This document shows positions 1 to 11,394 of a stretch of 64,000 bases of DNA, piece after piece. The notes beneath the pieces are model-generated. The model worked only from the letters and a program-made list of their open reading frames with translations, was not told the DNA's origin and searched no databases. The position numbers and the translations under genes were made by a program. The stretch is from assembly GCA_014706295.1 (NCBI GenBank), contig JACSVZ010000011.1, positions 12,988,163 to 13,052,162 of the forward strand, written 5' to 3'. Numbering within the stretch: the first letter of the stretch is position 1; every line of letters starts with the position of its first letter. The DNA comes from Lycocorax pyrrhopterus obiensis (taxonomy: Eukaryota > Chordata > Aves > Passeriformes > Paradisaeidae).

Positions 1-2958
1 GCTCTTCTCCTCCTTCACCACAGGTACGAGCAGCAGCAAAGCCTTTGGGCTTCCCTTACTGACCCCACTCTGGGTCCAGGGGCAAGACAGCCCTGGGTGG
101 GGGGAGACCTGCATCCCTTCCTCATCCCTCCTTCTGTACGTGCTCACCACGGGCCACATGCAAGAGCAGCAGGTCAGCACCTCTCCCTGCGGCCACCAGC
201 GTGTCCCCTGCATGAAGCCACCGGTGCTTGCCCACCTCCATCCCCTCCTCTCACCACAAGACTTGTTCCCCCCAGGAGATCAGTAGAGGCACAGAGCCCG
301 CTGACCTGGGCTGCAGCTTGCTCCCCCCTGCCTCCCGTCCTTCCATCCCCAAAACCGAGCCCTGCCGGTGCTGGGGTGTGTTCCAATCGCCGCTGACGCC
401 CACCCCGGGCCGCGGCTGAATGCCGGCGTGGCGGGCGAACAAACCCGGCTCTCAGCGCCGCCGGCGCCGCACAGTGCGGGGCTTGTTTGCCCGAAGCGCC
501 TGTCCTTGAATCTCCCACTGTCTGCTCCCTGCTCCCCCGGGAATAACAAGCGTGGTCGGGGCAGGCTGTCTTCTTTGTTGTCTTTTTTTTTTTTTTTTTC
601 TGGGTTCCCTATTTTTTTTGCAAGGTGCCACCCCGTGCCAGCTGTGCCCGGCTGTGGGGTGGAGAGCGCCTGCTGCACAGGCACCCCCTGCTCCTTGTGG
701 CATTCGGCACCTTGCTGCCAAGTTTTGTAGGGGTTTTTTTCTAAAAATAAGCAGGTTTTGGGGGAATCCAAATTTTCCTAGGAAGGACACAGGGCTGACA
801 GCCAGCCCTGAAAGAAGGAGGTGGCTGAAAAATGTTCTGCGGGGGAAAGTGCCCGACAAATCTATTCTTTTTCCCTAAAAAAGGAACACCAACACCAACA
901 GCACTGTTTTACTGTCACGAGTGCTGCCTGTGCAATTAAGGTCCCTCCTGCCTTGTTCTGGTGGGTGAAACAGCTTTGTAAGGATGATGCAGTCCCTAGA
1001 GTGCACATCCGAGCCCCTGTTGGCATCTGGAATGCAGGGAGCCCCCTCACTGGCTTCCTGAGGCAGCAAGAAGCTGACTGTTCCTGTAAATTAATGGGAA
1101 TCAAAGGAAAATGTGGTTTGGAGCAGTGCTTGAGCAGGTAACTGCCTAGAGAAGCTTAGGGCAGGAGGTGGATGAGAGGTGGGAGGAAGGGAGGGAGGGA
1201 GAGCTGAGCATCACCCTGACGCCAGTGGGAGGATGGTGATGGATAAAAGCACCCACACGTCGTCTGCCCTGCTAACCACCGCACATCTCGTTGTGTAGAG
1301 TACTCCATCCCTGTCCACAAATACTACTTCCCCTTCATCTTCCTCCTGGGAATGTTCCTGTGGTCCCTGCTAGAGTACCTCATCCATCGCTTTGTCTTCC
1401 ACATGAAGCCACCTGCTAGTAACTACTATCTCATCACCCTGCATTTCTTGCTGCATGGGCAGCATCACAAGGTGAGTCACAGCTCCCGCCTCCGCTGGCG
1501 CCTGCTGGGCCGTGGGAATGGTGGCCTTTGCCCCACTGGAGCCTGTAGTGTGTGGCCTTCGCCCAGGCAGAGCCTGTTTGTGCCTGTTCAGTGTGACTGG
1601 TGGCATCCCAAGCAAGGCACTTACCCAGTACCAGCGAGGGCTGCAAAATGGCCCTGGAGGAGCTGGACTTAAATTTGCAAGCTCTGTGGTTGGGCAAGGG
1701 GAAGACCAAAAGTGCCATAGGCTCCCTCTAGCTTCGCTGGAGGAAATGGCCCTGTGGAGCTTGGGCACTTGCCAGCTAAAGCCACCACCTGCCTGGCCAC
1801 CTTGGCGTGCATGGGGGCTTCTCTCACCACCGGGTACAACTTTGGAGAGGGTTTTTGGTGTCGGCTTCTCCCAAATGGGTTTCCCCAGTGCTCGGCAGGG
1901 ATGTGCTGGGGGAGGTAGGGTGAGCTAGGAGCTGCCTGTCCCACCGTCCCTCTCTGCTTCCAGTCTCCCTTCGACAGCTCCCGCCTGGTCTTCCCTCCTG
2001 TGCCAGCCTCGCTGGTGATCGGCTTCTTCTACGGTGTCCTGCGGCTCCTGCTGCCCGAGGTGCTGGGGCTCTCGGTGTTCGTCGGGGGGCTCTGCGGCTA
2101 CGTCATCTACGACATGATGCACTATTACCTCCACTATGGCTCCCCCAAAAAGGGCACCTACCTGTATGGCCTGAAGTCTTACCACGTCAAGCACCACTTT
2201 GAACACCAAAAATCAGGTAGTGCCACATTCCCCGTTCATGCTGGCAGGAGCAAGGGCTGTCAAAGTCCAGTCTACCTCCATGTGTGCAGCTGTTCGCTCC
2301 AAAATATTTGGGATTTGGGATGGGGAAAGCCAAGCACTACCCTGCTGGGGAAGCAGCATGTGAGGTGCTGTAGCCCATGGGGAACATTTCCCGGCTCCCA
2401 GGTTGAGGATGGGGAGCCAGAGCAGCGCAGGGGTACAGGCAGCAGCCCGCCTCACTGGTGGGCATCACTGCTGCCTGGGGATGCCAGGGCGGAGGCCAGT
2501 CCCCATGGTGCTGGGATGTGGGTGCCTGTCCCTGCCCAGGGCAGCATCTCTTCCTGCTGGGAGGCGTTGACGGGTGTAGGGTGAGGCCCTGGGCTTCCCC
2601 AGATCCGTCCCACACCTTCCCTAGCCCAGTGCTTGCTCACCCTGCCCTTTGCCCGGTTTCCTAGGAGAAAGCGCCCCATCCAGATAAGCTATCATCCATG
2701 GGGCTTGTTGGCGTGGCCCAGCCAGCTCCTGCTCCCTGTGCTCTTCCTCCTTGCCCTCACTTTGCCTTCCTCCCTTCCCAAAATGTAGACACTCCTCCCT
2801 CACCAGTTAACACAGAGCCCTTGCAACACCTCGATGATGGTGGTGCCGTGGGCTGAACGCTCTCTTCCCTGCCCACAGGTTTTGGCATCAGCACACGCTT
2901 CTGGGATTATCCTTTCCGGACACTCATCCCTGAGGAGACCTTCAAGAAAGAGGACTGA
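1..2958 (+). CDS. FA2H: Fatty acid 2-hydroxylase, 3' part (last four coding exons)
   Basis: The 5' end lies outside the window. Coding blocks are 1-23 (tail of an exon, donor GT at 24), 1299-1471, 1964-2216 and 2879-2958 (stop TGA 2956-2958); phases 1, 0 and 1 join them into 175 residues without a break. The protein closely follows the C-terminal half of human FA2H (372 aa). FA2H is an ER-membrane di-iron enzyme that hydroxylates C2 of fatty acids before they enter ceramides and myelin galactolipids. The metal-binding histidine clusters of the fatty-acid hydroxylase superfamily are visible: HRFVFH and HGQHH in the 1299 exon, HYYLHY and HVKHHFEH in the 1964 exon. Hydrophobic segments around them fit membrane helices. 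The conserved tail ends in ...IPEE plus a short Lys/Glu stretch. The next gene, MLKL, follows in the same direction 2.5 kb downstream. Confidence 0.96.
24..1298 (+). other. FA2H: FA2H intron
   Basis: The intron runs from the donor GTACGAG at 24 to the acceptor TTGTGTAG ending at 1298. It holds a T run near 577-600 and a GGGAGGAAGGGA-type purine stretch around 1170-1205. Open frames here start only at GTG/TTG/CTG or show no homology. I see no other element. Confidence 0.85.
1472..1963 (+). other. FA2H: FA2H intron
   Basis: Donor GTGAGT at 1472, acceptor CTTCCAG ending at 1963. Nothing else is recognised in it. Confidence 0.85.
2217..2878 (+). other. FA2H: FA2H last intron
   Basis: Donor GTAGTG at 2217, acceptor CCCACAG ending at 2878, splitting a Gly codon in phase 1. 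Nothing else is recognised in it. Confidence 0.85.
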
Positions 2959-3765
2959 CAGCCCCAGCTCAGTGCTCAGCTGCCAGCTCCGTACCCCCTG
3001 GACTGGGGCTCGTGTCCCTCCCCAGCCCCAGCCCCCGCAAGGCCAGCTGGTCCCTGCCCCCTTCCTGGGGGCTGTGCCACAGCAGTGACTCCAAAGTGGA
3101 GCATCCCTGTGGAGTGCTGTGGTCCAGCTGTGGCACTGGCAAGGGGATGGGGGGCTGAGGATGGTGGGGAAAGGGGAGGAAGAGGCTGTGGGGTTCCCTG
3201 GTGGACTCCTGCCCCTACCTCGCTCCCTCCCACTCCAGGCTATGGATGCACGGGCAGATCTGCTGCCTGAAAGATGAAGTGCCTGATGCCACCCTCCCTC
3301 CTCTGCCTTGGCACCTTGCCAGAGCCCTTGTCTCTCCTGGGGTGCCCTCTCTCCAGGGCATCCAACATGCTGCAGTTAACCCTATTGCCTAACTCGTGCC
3401 GAGGGGATTCCCTGTCCTAGGTCCTTCTGGCCTGATCTCAGCCCAGGGTTTTCTTGGCCTGCAGCCCTTTTGGGGCGGGTCCTGCAGGTCTGGATTGTGC
3501 CTTTTTCTAACCAGTGCACCCATATCTCTCTGCCAGATTCATCAAGTTCATGGTTTTCATAGACATTGGCTACTTGAAACTCCAATGAAAAAATTACTAT
3601 GAGATGCCTTTTTTTGCTGATCCTGTGATTTTATTTTTTATTATTTTTTCCCTAATGTTTACTGCAGTTATTTAAAGGTTTGAAATAAATTTATATGTAA
3701 AACTGTAGACACTACAATTGTAAATAAACTGTATATTTTGAAAAATAAAACTTTCTAAAAAGGCT
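2959..3765 (+). other. FA2H: FA2H 3' UTR
   Basis: The sequence after the FA2H stop is GC-rich at first and then AT-rich. It ends in a cluster of three AATAAA signals within about 65 bp. Length is inferred from the signals. Confidence 0.7.
3684..3749 (+). terminator. FA2H: FA2H poly(A) signal cluster
   Basis: AATAAA occurs at 3684-3689, 3723-3728 and 3744-3749, at the end of an AT-rich stretch that closes the FA2H 3' UTR. Which copy is used cannot be told from sequence. Confidence 0.7.
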
Positions 3766-5452
3766 CTGGCAAATGTATCCCCCGGGGCTGCTTGCATGTT
3801 CTCCCACCCTTGGTGTGTCCCTTTCCAGGTGCTGATGGCCCTTGGAGCCACTGTTCCTGGCTTCCCTCATCAGCCACGGTAAGGCAGGAGCTTTGCAGGG
3901 GACACTCACAGCAAAACAGTGACACCGGGGCTCTGGGTAAGCAGAAGCTGCCACTCACTTCTCTGAAGTTGGGCAATAGTGTTGCATGCGCCCCAGAGCT
4001 TCCCAAAACCAGCTTGGCCCTCTGACGAAGCCATCTACAAAATTTCCTGTGCTCCCAGCAGAGGTCAAGCGCTGTTTCCAGCACTGGTGTCTGCAGCCCG
4101 CCTCCTTTGGTGCTGGGCGGTCCCGGCGCTCAGGGGTGCGGAGGGGAGCAGGGGTGTGCTCTGGAGGGTCTCGCTGCACATGCAGGAAGTTCAGCAGGGC
4201 ACAAAGCTCTTGCTGTGAGTGTTCCAGTGCCCTGGGCAAGCCTTCCCACAGCTGCCAGCACAGCAGAATGGGTTGTGGTGCTCTAAATAACAGAAGCATC
4301 AATACAGGGGGCACAACCTCCCCATCCCCTTTCTCCCACTGCACTTCCTGTGGGCAATTCCTTCTTCCATCAGGCAAAACCCAGCACGAGGGCATACAGC
4401 CCTTGGGGATGCCCCAAGTAGCTTTCTGGGAACTGGGAGCCGTGATGGCGTGGGAAGCTCCGGTGGGTTGCACAATGTCCCTTCCGCTATGACACCCTTT
4501 AAACCCGTGCTCATCCTGCCGTGCCCCTCCAGTCTGCGGAGGGAGCCGAGGTCAGCGAAGCAGGACCAGGTAACAGACGGTTTCTCTTGGCACGCAGACG
4601 AGATTCTTCCTTGGGGGCTGTGCTGGAGAGAGCCTGAAGAGGACGGGAGAGTGGCCGCAGCTGGATTCTGGGTGCGTTTCTGTCTTGTTTCCAGCCAGTA
4701 GAACCTGGCACCCCTCTCTCAGCGCTGGCTGCATCAGAGTGGCTGCCGCTAATTTCCCTGCAACAGGGGTGGTTTTCTGTCCTTGCTACCTGCACGTGGG
4801 CTGGGGAGCAGGCACCATCCCTGTGGGGATGCTGAGCGCATAGAAAGAGCTTGATTTAAAATCTTAAGTGGGCAGAACAGAGCCATGGGGAGAAAATGTG
4901 GAGAAGCTGGGGATGCTGGGGCTGTGAAGAGGTACAAGCCTTTATTAGATGGGTGACTACACAGAGAGACATTGGGTAGAAATGAAAATAGATCTTTACA
5001 GGCAAAGACACGGGCTCTGCGGGCAGGACCCCGGGGTGACATGGGGCCAGAGCCAGGAATGCTGCCCAGGGGATGCTCCTTGGGTCACTGATGTCCCTGC
5101 TCCTCTGGGTGGAAGTTCTCTGGGATGGCTCACACTAAATTAATGTACATAAATCAAGCCAAAACATCTGTTGCTAATGCAGAGAAAGATGTGCCACTAC
5201 TGCTGCTAGTGATGTCTCTGGATGTGCCTGCTCCGGTCTGCACGAGCAGCTGCAGTGCCGGGCAAAGCAGAGAAAGCAAAGCAGCTGGAGATGTGAGGGG
5301 CTGTGGGAGGATCCTGTGCCATATCATGGTGTTCCTTAGGGTGGAAGGCGTGGAAGAGCTGCATCCAGCTGATCTCCAAGCAGTGCCTGAGGCTTACCTG
5401 CACCAGACACTGCCAACCCACATCCCCAGTGGCCAAGCCTTTTGCTGCAAGC
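3766..5452. other. FA2H-MLKL intergenic region and putative MLKL 5' region
   Basis: This stretch must contain the MLKL promoter, but there is no CpG island and no clear core element. A possible noncoding first exon ends at 4569 (CAGGACCAG followed by GTAACA), and a possible acceptor CATCCCCAG ends at 5429, 23 bp before the MLKL start. A TTTAAA lies just upstream, at about 4498-4503. These are guesses from motif appearance only. The open frames in this stretch lack homology. Confidence 0.3.
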
Positions 5453-8400
5453 ATGGACATCGTGGAGAGGGTCCTCTCCGTGGCCCAGGCCATCTATGCC
5501 CAATTTGAGCAGGTGAAGTGCTGTAAGCACCAGTGCCAGCGCCTCGTGGAGCGCATCCAGATCCTGCTGGAGCCCGTGAGGATCCTTAGGGCTCAGCCAC
5601 GACAGCACATCTCCCACCATGAAGAGGAACTGATGAAAAAACTGCTCTGGGCTCTGGGGGAAGCCCAGAAACTGGTGATGAAATACAGCCAGACCAGCTG
5701 GATCCAGAAGTTCCTGCGAGCACGAAGTGCTGGTGAGGAGTTTGTCTGGGTGAACGAAAGCCTGGGGGACATTGCCCAGGGCCTCTCGCTCCTGCTGCAG
5801 GCAGAGCAGAAGCAGGCTTTCCTGGAAGCTTTCCAGTCAAAGACATGTCGCAGGCAGGATGCTGAGGACCTGAGGGATGACAGAGCTTTCTTGGACCAGG
5901 TGATTGCAAGTGAGTGCATTTAGCAAACCTTCTTTCCCTGCGACTGGTGGTCGGCCCCTCTTTCCAGCTGCTCCAGCTGCTGCCCAGCTCTGGCTTGATG
6001 GCCATGGCCATGGAGACCCGAAGGGATATTTAAGCCATGAGAAAAACAAAACACACAGTCATGCTTGTTCATCCAGTGGCCCAACCTCTGCTCGTTTCTC
6101 TCCCCAGGTACTGAGGAGCCCGAAGGTGTGGCTGAGGAGATCTACATCGACAGGCAGTGTATGGAGAGCAAGGTAGACTGGATGCAAAACGAGCTGAACA
6201 AAGTCATTCGCGAGATGGAGCGTAAGTCGGTGTCACACCACCTGCACCCTGGGCACTGTGTCCTTTCCCCCCAAGCCCTGCCTAACATGTCCCTTGTTCC
6301 CTTCTGGCACGTGGTGGGAGCAGGCTTGAAGAAGGTCAACGTTGGTAAAAGAGAAGACATCACTGAGATCAAGCGGGACCACCTCACTTTCCACAGGCAC
6401 CTACAGGACACTGAGAGCTACGACCTTTATGAGGGCGAGTACCTCAAGTACCCTGTTGCCATCAAAACCTTCAAGAGGCCACTGACCACTGACCCAGTGT
6501 GAGTTGCCCTGGGTGGGAACGAGTGTGCCTCCAGAAGGGTGGCACAGCACCATGTCATGCCTTGTTCCAGGAATCTCACCATGCTGTCCTTTTCCACAGC
6601 AAGGTGAGAGACATCTTTGAGAAGGAGATTCAGACCCTGAAGAAGTTTGAGTCTCCAAACATCCTGCGCATGTACGGGATCTGCATTGAGGAGAACGGTA
6701 GGGGTGTCATATTAATGTCACCCTTTTCCTCCCCTGCCATCCCCAGCGCTAGCTGGTGGCACATGGCTTGTTGTGGTCCCCTCCCAAGAGGTGGCACAAG
6801 GCAGGATGCTTTTGCCTTGCAGACGGGAGCCCCTGCTTCTCCATCGTCATGGAGTACTGTAAGCACGGGACGCTGCGGGATGTGCTGAACAAGCAACAGC
6901 ATCTTTCCTGGGACATCCGCATTCGGATGGCCCTGGGAGCCGCCAGAGGCCTTTACAGGTGAGCTCCTGTATAAATCACTGAGTAACTCCACCTGATGAT
7001 GCAAAAGCTGTGTGCAGCTTCCTGGTAACTCAGAGTAAGCAGTGGTATCCTGCTAGACACTGATTCCCAGTGACACCACTTTGGGACACTGGGATGGGAG
7101 GCTGGTGAAGAGGTAGGTAGTGGATTTGGATGTAGTAGCACCCATCTACCCTGGTCACTGTCCCCTACATCTAGCTTCAAGCCTGCAAAGGCCTGGAAAG
7201 GGGAAATTCCCTTCCCCAGATCCACAGGGCAGATTTGGAAGCACCCTACAGCATGGCCAGTTCTCCTTATGGGTCCTGCCTGGATCCACAACGCTTGTTG
7301 TTTTGTCCACAGTGGCTCTTCCAGCAGCTGCTGGAAATCTTGGCTTGGCAGGGTTGATCCACCAAGACAGGCAGAGAGCTGCTGGCTTCTCTGGATGCAT
7401 GTCAGTCTTTCCCTCCACAGCAGGAGGGAGCACCGAGGTGGGGATGGGTCCATCATCATCATCACGTGTTGCCCTTGGTTCCATCCATCTGCAGGTTGCA
7501 CCAGACAGGGGAGAAGTCCCGACTCCATGGCTGCATCTGCAGTAGCAAGTTCCTGGTGGCTGGGGATTACTGTGTGAAGGTAAGCACCACACCTGGAGAT
7601 GCTTTGGGGAGTTTTGAATGGTTTTGTGGATGTCTCCCTCCACCAACACTGAAGGGAGTTGTGATGGTCCAGGATAAAACGGGGTAGTGCCATTCCCCTA
7701 TCACCTTAGGCACGTAAACCTCCTTGTCTTGGTCTTATCATCAGCAAAGTGAGCATTCCTAAAGCATCCAGCCTGGGATGAGCTGAAGTTGGAGCAATTC
7801 ACCTGCCTTCACCTCTGGTTTTGCTTGCAGGAAGAGACCCGTGATGGGCAGCACACACGGCTGCACACCAGCCTTTGCTGCCCAGGGCATCTCACTCTGT
7901 TTTTTCCATCTCAGGGCAGTCCCTAGCTGCACCACAGGTTTCTACTTCTCTTTTTCTCTCTCTTATTCTCTCAATCAGCTGTCAGGATTTGAGCTGTGTG
8001 AAACAGAATCATCCATCAAGAGAAAAGTCCAGAAGAACTGGAAACAAGTCTCTATGTTGGCTTACATCGCTCCGGAGAACCTGAAAGACATCAACTACCC
8101 TTACAAGAGGCCCTGTGAAATATACAGGTGTGTCTGTCCCTCCCAGGAGATGCCTGTGAGCAGGCAGGTGTCTGGCAGAGTAGCTGCTGAGCCATGGAAG
8201 GAGGCCAGGCTTAATTGCACACATAAGCATGTGCTTCCAGTTGGCATAGCCCAACAGTCCTCTCCATTAGAAGGGAGGAATACATGGTGGAATGAATACT
8301 GAGACTCTTACTTGTCTCCTTCCAGCTTTGGGATCGTTCTGGCAGAGATTGCAACCTCCAAAATCCCATTTGAAGGTGAGACAGAAGTATCTGGTTCCCT

Positions 8401-10158
8401 GTGTAAAAGCCACACGGCACAGTGTGGTTCCTGTCTGGCGCTGGATGCTCCCTGCTCCTTCCCGGAGCATCCCATGCAGGTGCCAGTGGCAGTGCCTGGT
8501 GTGCCTGGCTCTGCATGACAGCTTCATAGCTTCTCCTGAAACTCCAATACAGTAAAGTACAGCTTATAGAAAGCAACATGCTTAAACCACAAACATGCAA
8601 ATAATTTTTGTTTCTGTTGGATGGTCCTGTGCATTGAAGCATAAACACATCTTGCTCTACTGGAGCCCAACAGTGTTGTGCCAAATACAGCGGGATTCAT
8701 TGCAGATGGAGTTTGGGTCACTTCCCTGCTGGCTTCTCCCTGCCAAAGGCTGCAGGCAGGCACTTGGCATGGCTTTGTGCTGCGTTTCCTCCCCAGCACC
8801 CTCCTGTGGCAGCAGAGCTCCATCCCGACACTCCTGCTTGCACTTGTTGTCTAGGCTGCACTCCTGAGGAGATCGTGGAGAAAATCTGCAATCACCATTA
8901 CTGGGATCCTCTTGGAGAAGATTGTCCTGACGACCTGAGGAAAATCATTGAACAGTGCCGGGCCTTTGAGCCTTCTCAGCGCCCTTCTGCCGAGGGTAAG
9001 TGTCCTGGACATCTGCTCCACAGGCCCTTTGCATCCTTCTATCAGCCACTTATAAGTAGCAGTAGGGGAGGCAGCTTGTCCCTTATTTCCCACATGAATT
9101 TGCCTGGCTTTGTCTTTCGGGATCCTGCCTTGACCTTCCTTTTTATGCTAGCAAGTCCCCACATCCCAGACCTCATGATTAACATTTATTTACCCATGCC
9201 ATGACAATAATCACCAGGCTGTTTGTTCATTTGGCATCGCATAAAAGTAGCTTTTTCTGTCAGACAAGCACTGAACTGGAAGTAGGGGTCTGTGGGTTAA
9301 TCCCCACTCAGGTCCTGCAGATCCCATAAGCTGGAGGAGCACCATAAGCTGGAGGAACATTTCCTGCCTTGGGCTTTGAGCAGTAAATTGCAGTCTTGCG
9401 CATTGCTCTGTGACAGGGAAGTTTTCACTGTCTCTGAAGCTGGTTTGGGTCTGGTCAGACAAGTAACTGGTCTCCATCAGGAGATACAACAGAAACATCA
9501 GGAAAAGATAGAGGAACCTTTCTGGTGTGATTGAAGTCACAGAGGTCATACCTTTCCCTCGGTTCATCTGTCTAAGGGGAGAAAACTTCCTTCAGTCTCC
9601 TCCACTCCATCCTACGGGACCAGATCCATACAAGAGATGTGGAAAATGTGCCCAAGAAACCACTGTGTGTCATGTCTCTGTGCTTCCATCTCCCACCAGC
9701 ACCTCCCTCAGCAGACCCTGGCACAGGGAATTACCCTGGCTGAAGCGAAAATGCCAAAATATCATTAGAGACATTGGCAAAGCCACACTGAGGAAATAGG
9801 ATGGCTTTATTTCTCTGACTCTAATCCAACACCCACTGCTGCGGGGTGCTGAGCTGGAAGGACAGCTTATTGCAGCTGTTCCCAGGGGTTTTTCCATAAA
9901 CACGGCTACTAATGTTTGGGCTGTGCTGTCTGCTCAGGCCTGTCCCCTGCTAATCCCTGCCCATTTGTGCTGGCCCAAGGAGAGTGTGACTCCGTGTCCC
10001 ACTTGTTATCAGCGAGGGGAAGCCATCTTCTCATCTGTTAAAAAAATCCAAACAAGCCTACAACAAATACTCTGTGTTGATTAAAGCCATCCTTGTGTTT
10101 TGCAGAGATTGTGGACTCGCTGGCTGACTTGGAGAAAAGCAGAAACCAAGGCAGCTAA
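5453..10158 (+). CDS. MLKL: Mixed lineage kinase domain-like pseudokinase
   Basis: Ten coding exons: 5453-5909, 6108-6221, 6324-6498, 6600-6697, 6823-6958, 7495-7579, 7979-8127, 8326-8375, 8855-8995, 10106-10158 (stop TAA). All junctions keep phase and give 485 aa; human MLKL has 471. The ATG at 5453 has A at -3 and G at +4, and no in-frame ATG precedes it back to the stop upstream of 5303. Residues 1 to about 125 match the four-helix bundle that permeabilises the plasma membrane in necroptosis. A helical brace and a pseudokinase domain (from about 205) follow. VAIK is present with Lys238. The catalytic loop reads HGCICSSK (338-345), so the HRD Asp and the metal-binding Asn are absent. The DFG position reads SGFE (357-360), like human AGFE. 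Ser366-Ser367 align with the human RIPK3 sites Thr357/Ser358. The family assignment is firm; whether it is active in this bird is not shown. Confidence 0.96.
6959..7494 (+). other. MLKL: MLKL intron
   Basis: Donor GTGAGC at 6959, acceptor CATCTGCAG ending at 7494. No other element is seen. Confidence 0.8.
7580..7978 (+). other. MLKL: MLKL intron
   Basis: Donor GTAAGC at 7580. The long pyrimidine tract before the acceptor TCAATCAG ending at 7978 is typical. No other element is seen. Confidence 0.8.
8376..8854 (+). other. MLKL: MLKL intron
   Basis: Donor GTGAGA at 8376, acceptor TTGTCTAG ending at 8854. No other element is seen. Confidence 0.8.
8996..10105 (+). other. MLKL: MLKL last intron
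   Basis: Donor GTAAGT at 8996, acceptor TTTTGCAG ending at 10105. It separates the kinase C-lobe exon from a tiny terminal exon of 17 codons plus stop. No repeat or RNA gene is recognised. Confidence 0.8.
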
Positions 10159-10244
10159 CTGTGAAAAACGGGGCTGGGTGTCCAGGGGCAGCAAGCCCAG
10201 GGGTGCCACTCACCCCTTTTCCCCCTCACAGAGACTGACGGCTC

Positions 10245-10275
10245 AATACACCTGTGTTTGTTTCTGTGTGTGACA
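10245..10275 (+). terminator. MLKL: Putative MLKL poly(A) site
   Basis: There is no AATAAA close to the MLKL stop. The variant signal AATACA at 10245-10250 lies 87 bp after the stop and is followed at once by a GT-rich stretch (10251-10272) of the kind found downstream of cleavage sites. That would make the 3' UTR only about 100 nt. Confidence 0.45.
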
Positions 10276-10342
10276 CCTTCGCCTCGCCAAGGGGCCGTGC
10301 CCGGGTCACCTCGGAGGCAGCTGGGGGTTGAGGTGACTTGAG

Positions 10343-10787
10343 GAGAGGCCAGCAGAAAGTCTGGGGGAACCAGAGGGATGGAACATAGCTTCTTTTACAA
10401 GGAAAGGCTGAGGGAGTTGAGCCTGTTCAGCCTCGAGAAGAGACGACTGAGAGGAGACCTCATCAGTGACTGTCACTATTTGAAGAGATGTCAGAGGATG
10501 AACCAGGCTCTGCTGGGTGGTGCCCAGCACTAGGACAAGAGGCAACGGGCGGAAAACGATACACAGGAAGTTCCACTCGAATAGGAGGAAGAACTTCTTT
10601 ACTGTGCGGGTGATCACACACTGGGACATTGCCCAGAGAGGGTGTGGAGTTTCCCTCACTGGAGATATTCCGGAAGCGTCTGGATGCAATCCTGTGAAAC
10701 GTGCTCTAGGACAATCCTGCTTGAGCAGGGAGGTGGGACCAGAAGACCCACTGTGCTCACTGCCAACCTGACCCATTCTGCGATTCT
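10343..10787 (+). mobile_element. CR1 LINE 3' fragment
   Basis: The segment reads as the 3' end of a CR1 retrotransposon in + orientation. It has the characteristic phrases for the end of ORF2 (GGCTGAGGGAGTTGAGCCTG, then a block near 10590 encoding the RKNFFTVR-like motif), and it stops at a degenerate ATTCTGCGATTCT tail at 10776-10787. It is 5'-truncated, like most CR1 copies. It lies between the MLKL poly(A) site and the RFWD3 CpG island. The 5' limit is approximate. Confidence 0.85.
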
Positions 10788-11096
10788 CCTCGGCCCGGCC
10801 CCTGCCCACGGGGCGCCGGGGCCCGACTCCCCTGGGGCCGCCTCCGGCTCCCCTTGAGCTTCCCCCCGGTTCCCCCCAAATCTCTTCCAGCTCCCCCCTG
10901 GTTCCGCTCGGCTCCCCTCGGGATTCCCCTTGGTTTTTCCCGGCCTCTCCCCAGCTTCCCCCCCGTTCTCCCCGGTTCCCCCCGGACTTCCCCCGTTCCC
11001 CCCGGGCCCACCCCGCCGCCATGGCAACGCCCCGCCCACCTCCCCCCGGTTTGAATGAACCTGCGTTCCCGCTCTTTTCGCCCCGCGGCGTCTCCG

Positions 11097-11338
11097 CCAA
11101 TAAAAACTCGCCCCGCCCACTCTTGTCCCGCCCCCCAAGCCGTCAGGTGCCTCGTTGCCCAATCAGCTGGCCTTCCCTGCGGCGCTTTGGCCAATCAGAG
11201 CAGGCCCTACCTCCCTGCTTCTCTCCCCGTCACCCCCAGTTCCGTTGAACAGACGGACAGAGCGACTGGCCAATGAGAAGGCGGGAACAGCTCCGACCCG
11301 CCCAATGGCAGCAGGCGCGGTTGTCGTGGCCAGCCAAT
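11097..11338 (+). promoter_or_regulatory. RFWD3: Array of six CCAAT boxes (NF-Y type)
   Basis: CCAAT starts at 11097, 11159, 11191, 11270, 11302 and 11334, all on the + strand. Most are followed by CAG, GAG or GG, as in NF-Y sites. Four of the boxes pair at exactly 32 bp spacing (11159/11191; 11270/11302/11334), about three helical turns, and the first gap is 62 bp. Binding is inferred from the motif and spacing only. Confidence 0.7.
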
Positions 11339-11339
11339 A

Positions 11340-11394
11340 GGGCGGCGGGGGCGGGGCGGCGCGGTGCTCGAGCGGGCGGCTGGGCCCGGTGGAG
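11340..11394 (+). other. RFWD3: RFWD3 noncoding first exon (approximate)
   Basis: A strong donor, GGAG followed by GTGAGC, sits at 11395 immediately after the GC-box and CCAAT promoter. The next exon opens two bases before the RFWD3 ATG, so a noncoding first exon ending here is expected. Its 5' end is not determinable from sequence. Confidence 0.55.

Noticed and set aside
10306..11100. 264-codon minus-strand open frame
   Set aside because: It joins the antisense of a CR1 copy to the antisense of the C-rich RFWD3 promoter. No homology and no domain.
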